This document shows, piece by piece, positions 42,952 to 52,093 of a stretch of 64,000 bases of DNA. The position numbers and the translations under genes are program-made. The notes beneath the pieces were generated by a model. It did no database searches and was not told where the DNA came from. It saw only the letters and a program-made list of their open reading frames with translations. Within the stretch, counting starts at the first letter, position 1; each line of letters begins with the position of its first letter. Location: positions 45,833 through 109,832 of the forward strand of contig NZ_SOFH01000002.1 in NCBI RefSeq assembly GCF_004402495.1, given 5' to 3'. This DNA comes from Cryobacterium sp. HLT2-28 (lineage in GTDB: Bacteria; Actinomycetota; Actinomycetes; Actinomycetales; Microbacteriaceae).

Positions 42952-43581
42952 GTGACTGAATCGCTCAACCCGACGCCCGAGCTCTCGACCCATGGCGTCG
43001 GCCCCTGGCAGGGCGATCTCCCCGAGGAGTCGTTCTACGACCCGGAGCTGCTCGAGCACGGCGACACCCGCAACGTGATCGACCGGTACCGGTACTGGTC
43101 GATGGCGGCGATCGTGGCCGACCTGGACGAGAAGCGGCATCCGTTCCACGTCGCCATCGAGAACTGGCAGCACGACATGAACATCGGTTCGATCGTGCGC
43201 AGCGCCAACGCGTTCGCCGCCGACACCGTGCACATCATCGGCCGCAAGCGCTGGAACAAGCGCGGCGCGATGGTCACCGACCGCTACCAGCACGTGCTGC
43301 ACCACCCGGACGTCGCGGCCTTCGTCGCCTGGGCCGCCGGCGAGGAACTGCCGATCATCGCCATCGACAACGTGCCGGGCAGCGTCATCATTGAAACCTT
43401 CCGCTTCCCGGAGCGCTGCGTGCTGCTCTTCGGGCAGGAGGGCCCAGGTCTCTCCGAGGAGGCGATCGCCGCCGCCGACGCCGTCGTGGAGATCAGCCAG
43501 TTCGGCTCGACCCGGTCGATCAACGCGTCGGCGGCGGCCGCCGTGACCATGCACGACTGGGTGCTCCAGCACCTGTTCTGA
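42952..43581 (+). CDS. SpoU/TrmH-family RNA 2'-O-methyltransferase
   Basis: The 209-residue SPOUT enzyme has all three motifs: NIGSIVRSANAFAADTVHIIG, LLFGQEGPGLSEEAI and SINASAAAAVTMHDW, which form the knotted SAM site. The target (tRNA or rRNA) is not readable. The GTG follows a -10 box at leaderless distance. A small membrane-protein frame overlaps its stop. Confidence 0.92.
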   Translation: MTESLNPTPELSTHGVGPWQGDLPEESFYDPELLEHGDTRNVIDRYRYWSMAAIVADLDEKRHPFHVAIENWQHDMNIGSIVRSANAFAADTVHIIGRKRWNKRGAMVTDRYQHVLHHPDVAAFVAWAAGEELPIIAIDNVPGSVIIETFRFPERCVLLFGQEGPGLSEEAIAAADAVVEISQFGSTRSINASAAAAVTMHDWVLQHLF

Positions 43582-43685
43582 GCCGCGTCGCCGTCGGCCT
43601 GACCCTCGGCGCGATCCTCGTGCTGCTCCTCGGCGCGATGCTGCTCCTGGTCGCCCGAAAGAGGCGAGGCATCCGCCGCGGATAG
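43578..43685 (+). CDS. Candidate 35-residue membrane peptide overlapping the TrmH stop
   Basis: The frame starts with CTG inside CTGA at the TrmH-family stop and encodes one hydrophobic helix (VGLTLGAILVLLLGAMLLLV) with a basic tail (ARKRRGIRRG). Reinitiation at a CTG would be unusual; a GTG at 43620 would give only 21 residues. The helix-plus-positive-tail plan argues for coding. It ends 16 bases before the next ATG. Confidence 0.4.
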   Translation: MSRVAVGLTLGAILVLLLGAMLLLVARKRRGIRRG

Positions 43686-43689
43686 GGGC

Positions 43690-43695
43690 TAGCGT
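43690..43695 (+). promoter_or_regulatory. -10 box of a leaderless promoter
   Basis: TAGCGT lies 6 bases before the ATG at 43702. Confidence 0.45.
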
Positions 43696-43701
43696 GGGGT
43701 C

Positions 43702-44070
43702 ATGACTGAGATCACTGACGATCTGCCCGCCCGACTGCTCCACGAGGAGCAGGAGGGCTGGCAGGCGATCCTCGCCGGCCGAGGCGGAGAGTATTACCGC
43801 CGCACGATGACCAGGGATGCGCTCCTGATCCTGCCCGGGCGGGTCATCACCCGGGACCAGGTGATGGCGGCGTTCGCGGCCGCCGCCCCGGTCGACAGCT
43901 ACCAGCTGCGCGAGCCCGCCGTGATCCGGATCAACGACCACGCCGGCATCCTCGTCTATCGCCTCGTCGCCCACCGCGGAGAGACCACGACCGAGGTGAA
44001 CGCGGCCACGACCTACGTCTTCGCCGACGGCGGCTGGTGCGTCGCCGCCCACCAGCAGACCGCGATCTGA
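43702..44070 (+). CDS. NTF2-like (SnoaL/DUF4440-type) protein
   Basis: The 122-residue protein fits the cone-shaped NTF2 fold: an N-terminal helix pair (LLHEEQEGWQAILAG), YYRRTMTRDALLILPG, and C-terminal strands ending TTYVFADGGWCVAAHQQT. Members bind or transform small ligands, or are non-enzymatic; nothing here fixes the role. Confidence 0.78.
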   Translation: MTEITDDLPARLLHEEQEGWQAILAGRGGEYYRRTMTRDALLILPGRVITRDQVMAAFAAAAPVDSYQLREPAVIRINDHAGILVYRLVAHRGETTTEVNAATTYVFADGGWCVAAHQQTAI

Positions 44071-44174
44071 GCCCTCCGCCGGGGCCCGAACAAGGCCTTC
44101 CGGCAGGGTTGTGGACCCTCCGGCCGCAGGCTAGCGTGGCGAATAGGTACACATCGTGAGAAGGGACTCCGACC

Positions 44175-45311
44175 ATGGCTGACTTCGGAAATGAGGGGCT
44201 GGCGGAGCTGTATCGCCGGCCCGGTTCGGTCTCGACGGTCTACGTGGATGTCACCCAGACCGGCGAGGATCCGCGTCGCACGTCCACCATCCGGCACCGC
44301 ACCCTGCGCGAGTCGTTGGCCGCCGCGGGAGCGCCGTCCGGTGACGCGGACACGATCGTCGAACTGGTCGAGGAACCGCCGGGCGTTCCCGGCAAGGTCA
44401 GCCGGCTGATGATCGTGCGCGACGGCAAGGTCGAGTTCAACGAGGTGCTGCCGGGGGAGCCCCTGGGCGAGTTGATGGCATCCTACGGCCCCGTTCCCAG
44501 CCTGATCCCGCTGTTCACCCAGCGCCCCCGGGACCTGAGCTACGTAGTCGCCGAGGTCGGTCGCGACGGCGGCGAGATCCGGCTGTTCCGGCTGAGCCAG
44601 GCCGACCCGGTGGCCGAGGAAGACGTGCAGGGCGACACCGAGTACATCACCAAGGTGCAGGTCGGCTTCCTGTCCAACTCGCGCTACCAGCGCGACACCG
44701 AGGAGATCTGGAAGCGCAACGAGGGCCAGGTGGCGGACGCCATCGACGAAATCGTGCGCGACAGCGGCGCGGAACTCCTGGTCGTGACCGGGGACGTGCG
44801 CGCCCGCCAGCTCCTCGTCGCCCAGCTTGCCCCCGCGACAAGGGACATCCTCGCCGTGGTGCCGACGAACACCCGGCCGGGCGGCGCGACGACCCGTGAA
44901 CTGGAAGAAGACCTCGACCGGCACCTCGCGTCGATTCTCGCCCAGGACGAATACGACGCCCTCGAACGCCTGGAGTCCGGGCGGGGCGAGGGGCTGGCCG
45001 AGATCGACTTCGCCGCGGTGGTGCGGTCGCTCCAGCAGGGCCAGGTCGAGGTGCTCATCCTCGACCCGGCCGGCCTGTCCGGGACCACCCTGATCGCGCT
45101 CGACCGGGAACCGTGGGTCGCCGCCTCGTCGGCGGATGCCCTCGGCGCCGGCGAGCTCGGCGAGGTCGCCGCCGCGGACGCCCTGGCCAGGGCCGCCACC
45201 CTCACCGACGCCCGGGTGGTGGTCGTGTCGCACGGCGAGCTTCGGGGCGACTCCACCGCCGCGGCACTGCTGCGCTGGTCGACCCTTCCGGCCGCACCCG
45301 AGACGGAGTGA
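44175..45311 (+). CDS. Rv2629/Balon-type aeRF1-like protein (baeRF family)
   Basis: The 378-residue protein resembles the bacterial release-factor-like family that includes mycobacterial Rv2629: an N-terminal domain to about 125, a middle eRF1-like domain (LSYVVAEVGRDGGEIRLF onward) and a C-terminal L7Ae-like domain ending VVVVSHGEL. It has no GGQ. Relatives bind the ribosomal A site during hibernation; the assignment here is from overall pattern. AAGG lies upstream of the ATG. It converges with the DUF3052 gene across a hairpin. Confidence 0.75.
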   Translation: MADFGNEGLAELYRRPGSVSTVYVDVTQTGEDPRRTSTIRHRTLRESLAAAGAPSGDADTIVELVEEPPGVPGKVSRLMIVRDGKVEFNEVLPGEPLGELMASYGPVPSLIPLFTQRPRDLSYVVAEVGRDGGEIRLFRLSQADPVAEEDVQGDTEYITKVQVGFLSNSRYQRDTEEIWKRNEGQVADAIDEIVRDSGAELLVVTGDVRARQLLVAQLAPATRDILAVVPTNTRPGGATTRELEEDLDRHLASILAQDEYDALERLESGRGEGLAEIDFAAVVRSLQQGQVEVLILDPAGLSGTTLIALDREPWVAASSADALGAGELGEVAAADALARAATLTDARVVVVSHGELRGDSTAAALLRWSTLPAAPETE

Positions 45312-45328
45312 GAGGGGACGCCCCTCAC
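45308..45328. terminator. Hairpin between convergent genes
   Basis: GTGAGAGGGG and CCCCTCAC pair around ACG with one bulged A. It covers the stop of the baeRF-type gene. Confidence 0.55.
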
Positions 45329-45330
45329 CC

Positions 45331-45732
45331 TCACCGGTGTTCGCGGCGCCAGACAAGTTTCAGGCCCGACCAGTCCTCGTCCAGCGCCGCGACCTTGACG
45401 TCGACGAGCCCGATGGTCAGTGCGCTGTCCCGAATGAGGTTCTCGGTCATCTCGCTCCGGTGACCGGCCGCCTTCCGCGGCCAGGCGATCCACACCATGC
45501 CGGCCGGCCGGATCCGCTCCGCCAGCGCCGGCAGCTCGGCGATGAAGGCCGCCGGGTCGGTGTGGAACGCCAGGATCACCGCGGCAGGGGCATCCGTCTC
45601 ACCGGTCAGCCAGTCGATGCGCACTGGCGCGTCCGGAACCATCCACCCGGCCGGCGCGTGCAGCAGTTGCACCGCGTCACCCGCCCGGAGCCCGAGCTTC
45701 CTCCACAGCGGAGTACCCGAATAGCCGCCCAT
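45331..45732 (-). CDS. DUF3052 protein
   Basis: The 133-residue protein begins with the family pattern GGYSGTPLWRKLGLRAGDAVQLLHAP and contains MVWIAWPRKAAGHRSEMTENLIRDSAL and GLVDVKVAALDEDWSGLKLVWR. The function is unknown. The ATG at 45732 is preferred over a GTG six bases upstream because TATCCT ends exactly six bases before it, as in other leaderless starts here. Confidence 0.88.
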   Translation of the reverse strand: MGGYSGTPLWRKLGLRAGDAVQLLHAPAGWMVPDAPVRIDWLTGETDAPAAVILAFHTDPAAFIAELPALAERIRPAGMVWIAWPRKAAGHRSEMTENLIRDSALTIGLVDVKVAALDEDWSGLKLVWRREHR

Positions 45733-45738
45733 CCGCAC

Positions 45739-45744
45739 AGGATA
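45739..45744 (-). promoter_or_regulatory. -10 box of a leaderless promoter
   Basis: TATCCT on the minus strand lies 6 bases before the ATG at 45732. Confidence 0.5.
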
Positions 45745-45813
45745 CCCGGCTCACCCGATGACCGCACTCTCGCGGGCGGGGATGGCGCCGGCGCCGGGGT
45801 CGTCCAGTAATCC

Positions 45814-45827
45814 ACTGACTCGTCAGT
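45814..45827. promoter_or_regulatory. Upstream TetR operator copy
   Basis: ACTGACTCGTCAGT is a 6-2-6 palindrome with the same core as the promoter-proximal site, whose centre lies 73 bases downstream. Confidence 0.6.
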
Positions 45828-45859
45828 ACAAGTACAAGGGTTCCCAGCGGACTGGCGGT

Positions 45860-45903
45860 TTGCGCACCGACCGGAATCCGACCTATACTGACTGGTCAGT
45901 ATA
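45860..45903 (+). promoter_or_regulatory. Promoter and main TetR operator of the YhgE locus
   Basis: TATACTGACTGGTCAGTATA (45884-45903) has perfect 9-base arms and a 2-base centre. Its left arm is the -10 box TATACT, with TTGCGC (45860-45865) 18 bases upstream as -35. Binding would block the promoter. Confidence 0.7.
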
Positions 45904-45922
45904 AAAAGGAAAGAGGTTCGAC

Positions 45923-46600
45923 GTGCAGTCGACTGTGTGGGCGGACGACCTGGCCCTGGAATTCAAACGCGGAGCGGTCTACGGCCCGCTGAGCTTCGAG
46001 GTCGGCGACGGCCTCACCGTGCTCTGCGGGCCGTCCGGCAGCGGGCGCACCAGCCTCATGCTCACCCTGGCCGGCCGGATGAAGCCGACCAGCGGAAGCC
46101 TGACCGTGCTCGGCCAGGAGCTGCCGCGCCGCGCCCGCCGGGTGCAGAAACGCACCGGCATCTCCGGCTTCCACGACATCGACAACCTCGAAGACTCGGT
46201 CACGGTCGGCGCGGCGATCCGCGAACGCGAGGCCTGGGTGTCGCCCTGGTGGGCGTTCATCCGCGCGGTCGACGACACCGAGGTGCGGCGGGTCTGCGCC
46301 GCCGTCTTCGGAGACGTGCCGATGCCCGCCGCGGACGCCGTCATCTGGGACCTCGACGAGGTGCAGACCGTGCTCCTCCGGGCCGCCCTCGCCCTGATGA
46401 ACGAGCCGAGCATCCTCTTCTTCGACCAGGTCGAGCAGGTGCACTCTGCCGAATCCCGCCGCATCCTCTGGCAGCGCCTCGCCGCCCTCGTCGAGGGCGG
46501 CACCTGCGTGATCGCCTCCGCCACCGCGCCGGACACCGAACTGTGGTCCGAACTCGGCATCGAACCGACCGTCATTCTCATGAACAAGGAAAACCGCTGA
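45923..46600 (+). CDS. Degenerate ABC ATP-binding protein of a YhgE/Pip locus
   Basis: The 225-residue protein has the ABC fold but altered catalytic motifs: Walker A is GPSGSGRTS (Lys replaced by Arg), the LSGGQ signature is replaced by LDEVQ, and Walker B ILFFDQ lacks the catalytic Glu. It may bind nucleotide without hydrolysis or act as a regulator. AAAGAGG precedes the GTG. Its stop abuts the ATG of the YhgE-like gene. Confidence 0.82.
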   Translation: MQSTVWADDLALEFKRGAVYGPLSFEVGDGLTVLCGPSGSGRTSLMLTLAGRMKPTSGSLTVLGQELPRRARRVQKRTGISGFHDIDNLEDSVTVGAAIREREAWVSPWWAFIRAVDDTEVRRVCAAVFGDVPMPAADAVIWDLDEVQTVLLRAALALMNEPSILFFDQVEQVHSAESRRILWQRLAALVEGGTCVIASATAPDTELWSELGIEPTVILMNKENR

Positions 46601-48688
46601 ATGTTCGCCTTCCTCTCCTCCGGCACCGAGCTGCACCGCTTCGGCAAGGGCAAGATGCCCAAGATCGCCCTCGTCGTGCTCATGTTCATCCCCCTCATCT
46701 ACGGGGCGCTCTATCTCTGGGCCTTCTGGGCGCCCAATGACGCCATGGACAATCTGCCCGTCGCCCTCGTGAACGCGGATGCCGGCGCCAGCCGCGACGG
46801 CAAGCCGATCACCGCGGGCAAGGACCTCGTCGACCAACTCGTCGACGGGCACGACCTCGGCTGGACGGTGACCAGCGCGAAGGATGCGACCGCCGGCGTG
46901 AAGGACGGCGACTACTACTTCGCCGTGACCATCCCGCGCAACTTCTCCGCCAGCGCGGTCTCCGCCGGCACGGACAATCCGACCTCCGCGGTGGTCCAGG
47001 TCGACTACAACGACAGCAACAGCTTCCTCGCCACCACGATGGGCAAGCAGGCGATGGTGCAGCTGCGCGACGCGGTGGCCGAGAAGATCGGCGACCAGAC
47101 CGTCAACGCGCTGCTGGTGGGCGTGAACGACGCCGGCACCGGCATCCGCTCGGCCGCGACCGGGGCCCAGACCCTCGCCGACGGCCTCTCCACAGCAGAG
47201 GAGGGCACCGGCGCGCTCAGCGAAGGGCTCGGCTCCCTCTCGGACGGGGCGACCAGCCTCGACGGCGGCGCCGTGCGCCTCGCTGATGGGGCGACCGCGC
47301 TCTCCTCCGGGCTCGACACGCTCTCCCGGGGTGCGGCGACCCTCTCCGGGTCGAGCGTGAAGCTCGCGGGCGGCACCGCTCAGGTCTCGGCGGGAATGCA
47401 GGCGGCCGCCACGGGGGCCGCAACCCTCTCCGACAAGTCACAGCAGCTCGCCGGCGGCGCCACCAGCATCGCTGACGGCACCGGCAGGCTCGCCGGCGGC
47501 ACGGCATCCGTGGCCCAGGGCCTCACCGACCTGGAAGCGGCGATGGATGCCAATCCGCTCGCCCCTGCAGCCGCGTTCCGGCCCACCCTGGACAAGATCA
47601 AGGCCGGCGCGGCCGACGTCGACGCCGGTGCGCAGGGCGCGGTCACCCAGACCCGTGACTACGCCGGCCTGAGCGGCCAGTTCTCTGCCGGAGTCGGCGA
47701 ACTCTCCAGCAAGCTCGCCGCCGGGGCGCCGGGCGCCGCCCAGGTCGCCACGGGCGCCGGTCAGCTCTCCACCGGTGCCGCGAGCCTGGCCACGGGCGTT
47801 GCCACGGCCGCCACGGGCTCGCACGCCCTGGCCGATGGTTCGAGCGCCCTGCGGGCCGGCGCGGACTCCCTCGTCGACGGTTCGGCGAAACTCGTCGCCG
47901 GTGGCACCGCGCTGCAGGACGGCACCGTGCAGCTCGCCTCCGGCTCCCGCACCCTCTCCGACAAGCTCGCCGAGGGCGGCCGGGCCGCCCCTGACCTCAG
48001 CCAGGCCGAGATCGACAAGAAGACGGATGTGATCGCCAACCCGGTCACCCTCGACCAGCGCTGGGAGAACGCCTCCAGCAGTTTCGGCGAGGGCTTCGCC
48101 CCGTTCTTCCTGGCCCTGGCCACCTTCGTCGGCGCGCTGATCACCTGGCTCATCCTGCGCGCCCTGCCCACCCGGGCGCTGGCCAGCGCGGCCTCCGGCC
48201 TCCGCACCACGATGACCGGGTTCCTGCCGGCCATGGCCGTCGGGCTCGCCCAGGTCGTGATCATGGTGCTCGTGCTGGTCTACGGGATCGGGCTCCAGCC
48301 GCGGTACTGGCTCGGGATGAGCGCCTTCATCTACCTGACCACGCTCGCCTTCCTCGCCCTGCAGCAGATGTTCATCATCCTGCTCGGGACCGCGGCGGGC
48401 CGGGTCGTCAGCCTGGTGCTGCTGATGCTTCAGCTGAGCTCGTCGGGCGGAACCTACCCGGTCGAGACCACGCCGGAGTTCTTCCAGGCGCTGCATCCGT
48501 TCATGCCGGCGTCGTACGTGGTCACCGGCCTTCGGCAGCTCATCACCGGCGGCATCGACTCTAGACTGTGGGTCTCGGTGGCTGTGCTGCTGGTCATGCT
48601 GGTGGGATCCATCGCCCTCAGCGCCTGGAGCGCCTCCCGGCAACGGATCTGGACGGTCGGCCGCTTGCACCCCGAACTGACGATCTAG
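46601..48688 (+). CDS. YhgE/Pip-domain membrane protein (ABC-2-like exporter component)
   Basis: The 695-residue protein has one N-terminal helix (about 20-42), a long outer domain with heptad-like repeats rich in G-A-L-S-D-G (about 190-470, a coiled-coil type stalk) and five or six C-terminal helices of the ABC-2 membrane class. YhgE/Pip proteins include phage-infection proteins and the EsaA secretion component. With the ABC-like partner and TetR gene it forms a self-regulated envelope or export system. Confidence 0.88.
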   Translation: MFAFLSSGTELHRFGKGKMPKIALVVLMFIPLIYGALYLWAFWAPNDAMDNLPVALVNADAGASRDGKPITAGKDLVDQLVDGHDLGWTVTSAKDATAGVKDGDYYFAVTIPRNFSASAVSAGTDNPTSAVVQVDYNDSNSFLATTMGKQAMVQLRDAVAEKIGDQTVNALLVGVNDAGTGIRSAATGAQTLADGLSTAEEGTGALSEGLGSLSDGATSLDGGAVRLADGATALSSGLDTLSRGAATLSGSSVKLAGGTAQVSAGMQAAATGAATLSDKSQQLAGGATSIADGTGRLAGGTASVAQGLTDLEAAMDANPLAPAAAFRPTLDKIKAGAADVDAGAQGAVTQTRDYAGLSGQFSAGVGELSSKLAAGAPGAAQVATGAGQLSTGAASLATGVATAATGSHALADGSSALRAGADSLVDGSAKLVAGGTALQDGTVQLASGSRTLSDKLAEGGRAAPDLSQAEIDKKTDVIANPVTLDQRWENASSSFGEGFAPFFLALATFVGALITWLILRALPTRALASAASGLRTTMTGFLPAMAVGLAQVVIMVLVLVYGIGLQPRYWLGMSAFIYLTTLAFLALQQMFIILLGTAAGRVVSLVLLMLQLSSSGGTYPVETTPEFFQALHPFMPASYVVTGLRQLITGGIDSRLWVSVAVLLVMLVGSIALSAWSASRQRIWTVGRLHPELTI

Positions 48689-48715
48689 GCCGAACCGACA
48701 AGAAGGAAGGACGCC

Positions 48716-49291
48716 ATGCCACGCGCCACCGGAACGAAACGCGCCATCCTCGACGCGACGCTGGAGCTGGCGGCCACCAAGGGGATCACCGGCACCACGA
48801 TGGACGAGGTCGCGGAGCGGGCCGGGGTGGCCAAGGGGAGCCTGTACTACAACTTCGCTTCCAAGGACCGTTTGTTCGAGGAGCTCCTCCAGGAGGGGGT
48901 CGGCGCACTCGCCGACACCCTCAGGGAGGCGCGGGCCGGCCTGCACGGCCGGGCAGCGCTCGAGGCGCTGATCAGGGCGCTGCTCGACCGGATCGCCTCC
49001 AACACCGCACTGGCCAAGCTGATGGCGGCGGAGATCTTCCGCACCGACCGCACCTGGCAGAAGACCCTGTTCGCGCTCCGGCACGAGGCCCTCACGGTCT
49101 TCGCCGAGGCGATCGCGGAGGCGAAGCCGGGCAGCCGGGACGACGGAACCTGCGGTCTGATGGCGTCGAGCGTGTTCGGGGCGGTGCTGCTGTCCGGCCT
49201 CGAATGGCTCGTCTTCGACCCGGAGCGGCATCGCGACGAGGTCGCGGCCGCGATCCTCGACTCGTTCTCCGGCGGCCTCCTCGGCGACTGA
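48716..49291 (+). CDS. TetR-family transcriptional regulator
   Basis: The 191-residue protein has the TetR helix-turn-helix at about 8-52 (GITGTTMDEVAERAGVAKGSLYYNFASKDRLF). AAGGAAGGA precedes the ATG. It is the last gene of the YhgE locus and probably represses it through the two ACTGAC/GTCAGT palindromes upstream of the ABC gene. Confidence 0.92.
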   Translation: MPRATGTKRAILDATLELAATKGITGTTMDEVAERAGVAKGSLYYNFASKDRLFEELLQEGVGALADTLREARAGLHGRAALEALIRALLDRIASNTALAKLMAAEIFRTDRTWQKTLFALRHEALTVFAEAIAEAKPGSRDDGTCGLMASSVFGAVLLSGLEWLVFDPERHRDEVAAAILDSFSGGLLGD

Positions 49292-49375
49292 CCGGTGATC
49301 GAGCCTGTTCGAGATCGAGCCGCCCCGGTGATCGAGCTTGTCGAGATCCCCGTCCGACGGCGACCGACAGGCTCG
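49292..49375. repeat. Cluster of GATCGAGCxTGTCGAGATC-type repeats
   Basis: Copies at 49292-49316 and 49325-49348 are direct, and GACAGGCTCGAC at 49366-49375 is an inverted partial copy. A related word is at 11246-11261. Similar intergenic words are widespread in related genomes, from memory. Confidence 0.7.
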
Positions 49376-49402
49376 ACCGACGGCGCAGCATCCGCGTCGC
49401 GT

Positions 49403-49408
49403 TAGGAT
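49403..49408 (+). promoter_or_regulatory. -10 box of a leaderless promoter
   Basis: TAGGAT lies 5 bases before the GTG at 49414. Confidence 0.45.
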
Positions 49409-49413
49409 CGAGT

Positions 49414-49908
49414 GTGACCGGCGAAAACTTGATTGAGCAGCCCGAGACCCTTCTTCCCGCGGAACCGGAGGTGATCGAGGCTCTGCGACGAGCCGGCAGC
49501 GCCGATCTCGGCTCCGTCGTGGTGGCGCATCCGACCTCGTCCCTGGCCTGGGTCGTGCTCGCCGATCTCGCCCACCTCGAGGGTCGCACGATCGAGGAAT
49601 ACGCCTTCGCGCGGGTCGGCTACCACCGAGGCCTCGACGCTCTGCGCAAGGCCGGCTGGCATGGCCACGGCCCCGTCAAGTGGACCCACGAACCCAACCG
49701 AGGGGTGCTCCGCGCCCTGTACGCGCTGCGGCGGGCCGCCCGCGAGATCGGCGAGATCGACGAGTTCGACCGCCTCACCACCTTCCTGAACGACGCCGAC
49801 CACACCGTGATCAGCCGCATCGAGCAGGAAACCATCACGCCGGACGGGTACCGCGCCAACGACCCGGCCCCGCCCACCGAGGCGTTCTTCATCCGAGGAG
49901 AGAACTGA
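49414..49908 (+). CDS. DUF3151 protein
   Basis: The 164-residue protein matches the actinobacterial DUF3151 family ([64 protein letters not shown]). Its position directly in front of purA, with one base between stop and start, is typical. The function is unknown; the pairing suggests a link to purine synthesis. Confidence 0.88.
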   Translation: MTGENLIEQPETLLPAEPEVIEALRRAGSADLGSVVVAHPTSSLAWVVLADLAHLEGRTIEEYAFARVGYHRGLDALRKAGWHGHGPVKWTHEPNRGVLRALYALRRAAREIGEIDEFDRLTTFLNDADHTVISRIEQETITPDGYRANDPAPPTEAFFIRGEN

Positions 49909-49909
49909 T

Positions 49910-51196
<1,287 letters not shown>

Positions 51197-51203
51197 TCAG
51201 AGA

Positions 51204-51242
51204 AACGGATGCCGGCGGCGAACCGTTTCGTCGGCATCCGTT
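51204..51242 (+). terminator. purA terminator-like hairpin
   Basis: AACGGATGCCG and CGGCATCCGTT pair perfectly over 11 bases around a 17-base loop, directly after purA. No T-run. The stem word matches that of the hairpin at 18014. Confidence 0.65.
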
Positions 51243-51278
51243 CACCGCGCCGTCACATTCTGCTGACACACTGTCGGG

Positions 51279-51923
51279 ATGAGCGCCCTTCGCCCGGCGC
51301 CCGCGACGATCGCGGGCCAGTACCTGCAGCTCGAGCCGCTGACGCGCGTGCTGCTGCCCGAGCTGCACCGGGCGATCGCCCAGCCGGCCGTCTTCGCCGG
51401 CGGCTACGGCGGCGGGCCGGCCGGGCTGCGCGCCGGCCTCGGTGAATTCATCGATTGGGCCCTCGGCTACTACCAGTGGGCGGGGCTGCCCTACGCGGTG
51501 CGCCTGATCGGCGGCCCGCATGACGGAGACCTGGTCGGCACCTCGACCCTCGGCGACCTCGACCTGGCCAACGGCACGGCGCACCTGGGCTGGACCGCCT
51601 ACGACCCGCGGGTCTGGGGCACCGCCGTCAACGCCGAGGCCAAGCTCCTGCTGCTCGGCCTCGCCTTCGAGCACGGATTCGGCCGGGTGAAGATCCAGGC
51701 GGACGCGCTGAACCTGCGTTCCTGCGCCGCCATCGCGGGCATCGGGGCCACCTACGAGGGCACCATCCGCCGTGAGCGACGCCGCGCCGACGGAAGCTGG
51801 CGCGACACCGTGGTGTACTCGGTGCTCGAGGATGAGTGGCCGCGGGTGCGGGCCGGCCTCCGGGCAAGACTCGACGGCTACGGCACCCAGGCGGTGCACT
51901 ACCGAATCGGCCAGCTGAGCTGA
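51279..51923 (+). CDS. GNAT-family N-acetyltransferase
   Basis: The 214-residue protein resembles RimJ/RimL-type acetyltransferases: LVGTSTLGDLDLANGTAHLGWTAYDPRVWGTAVNAEAK spans strands 4-5 and the acetyl-CoA loop, and LNLRSCAAIAGIGATYEGTIRRERR is the usual C-terminal part. The substrate is unknown. Confidence 0.85.
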   Translation: MSALRPAPATIAGQYLQLEPLTRVLLPELHRAIAQPAVFAGGYGGGPAGLRAGLGEFIDWALGYYQWAGLPYAVRLIGGPHDGDLVGTSTLGDLDLANGTAHLGWTAYDPRVWGTAVNAEAKLLLLGLAFEHGFGRVKIQADALNLRSCAAIAGIGATYEGTIRRERRRADGSWRDTVVYSVLEDEWPRVRAGLRARLDGYGTQAVHYRIGQLS

Positions 51924-51956
51924 GCCCCGCCCGCCCCCCGCGCCCGTCCGCTCCCG

Positions 51957-52034
51957 CCCGCCGAGTTCTACCGTTGCGGCCCTGCCCGCCCCGCACACCG
52001 GTCGGCCTCGACCGGAAGGGTAGAACTCGGCGGG
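51957..52034. repeat. Inverted-repeat element R7
   Basis: Arms 51957-51979 and 52012-52034 pair over 23 bases with 2 mismatches (outer word CCCGCCGAGTTCTACC). Bases 51984-52021 are identical to 53151-53188 in R8, and hold a nested CCGGTCG/CGACCGG stem. Confidence 0.9.
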
Positions 52035-52081
52035 TTTCGGCCGTCGAGGCCGGATCCGGCGCCGGTCGCACCCGGCCGCGA

Positions 52082-52087
52082 TAGGGT
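52082..52087 (+). promoter_or_regulatory. -10 box of a leaderless promoter
   Basis: TAGGGT lies 6 bases before the GTG at 52094. Confidence 0.45.
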
Positions 52088-52093
52088 CGGCAG

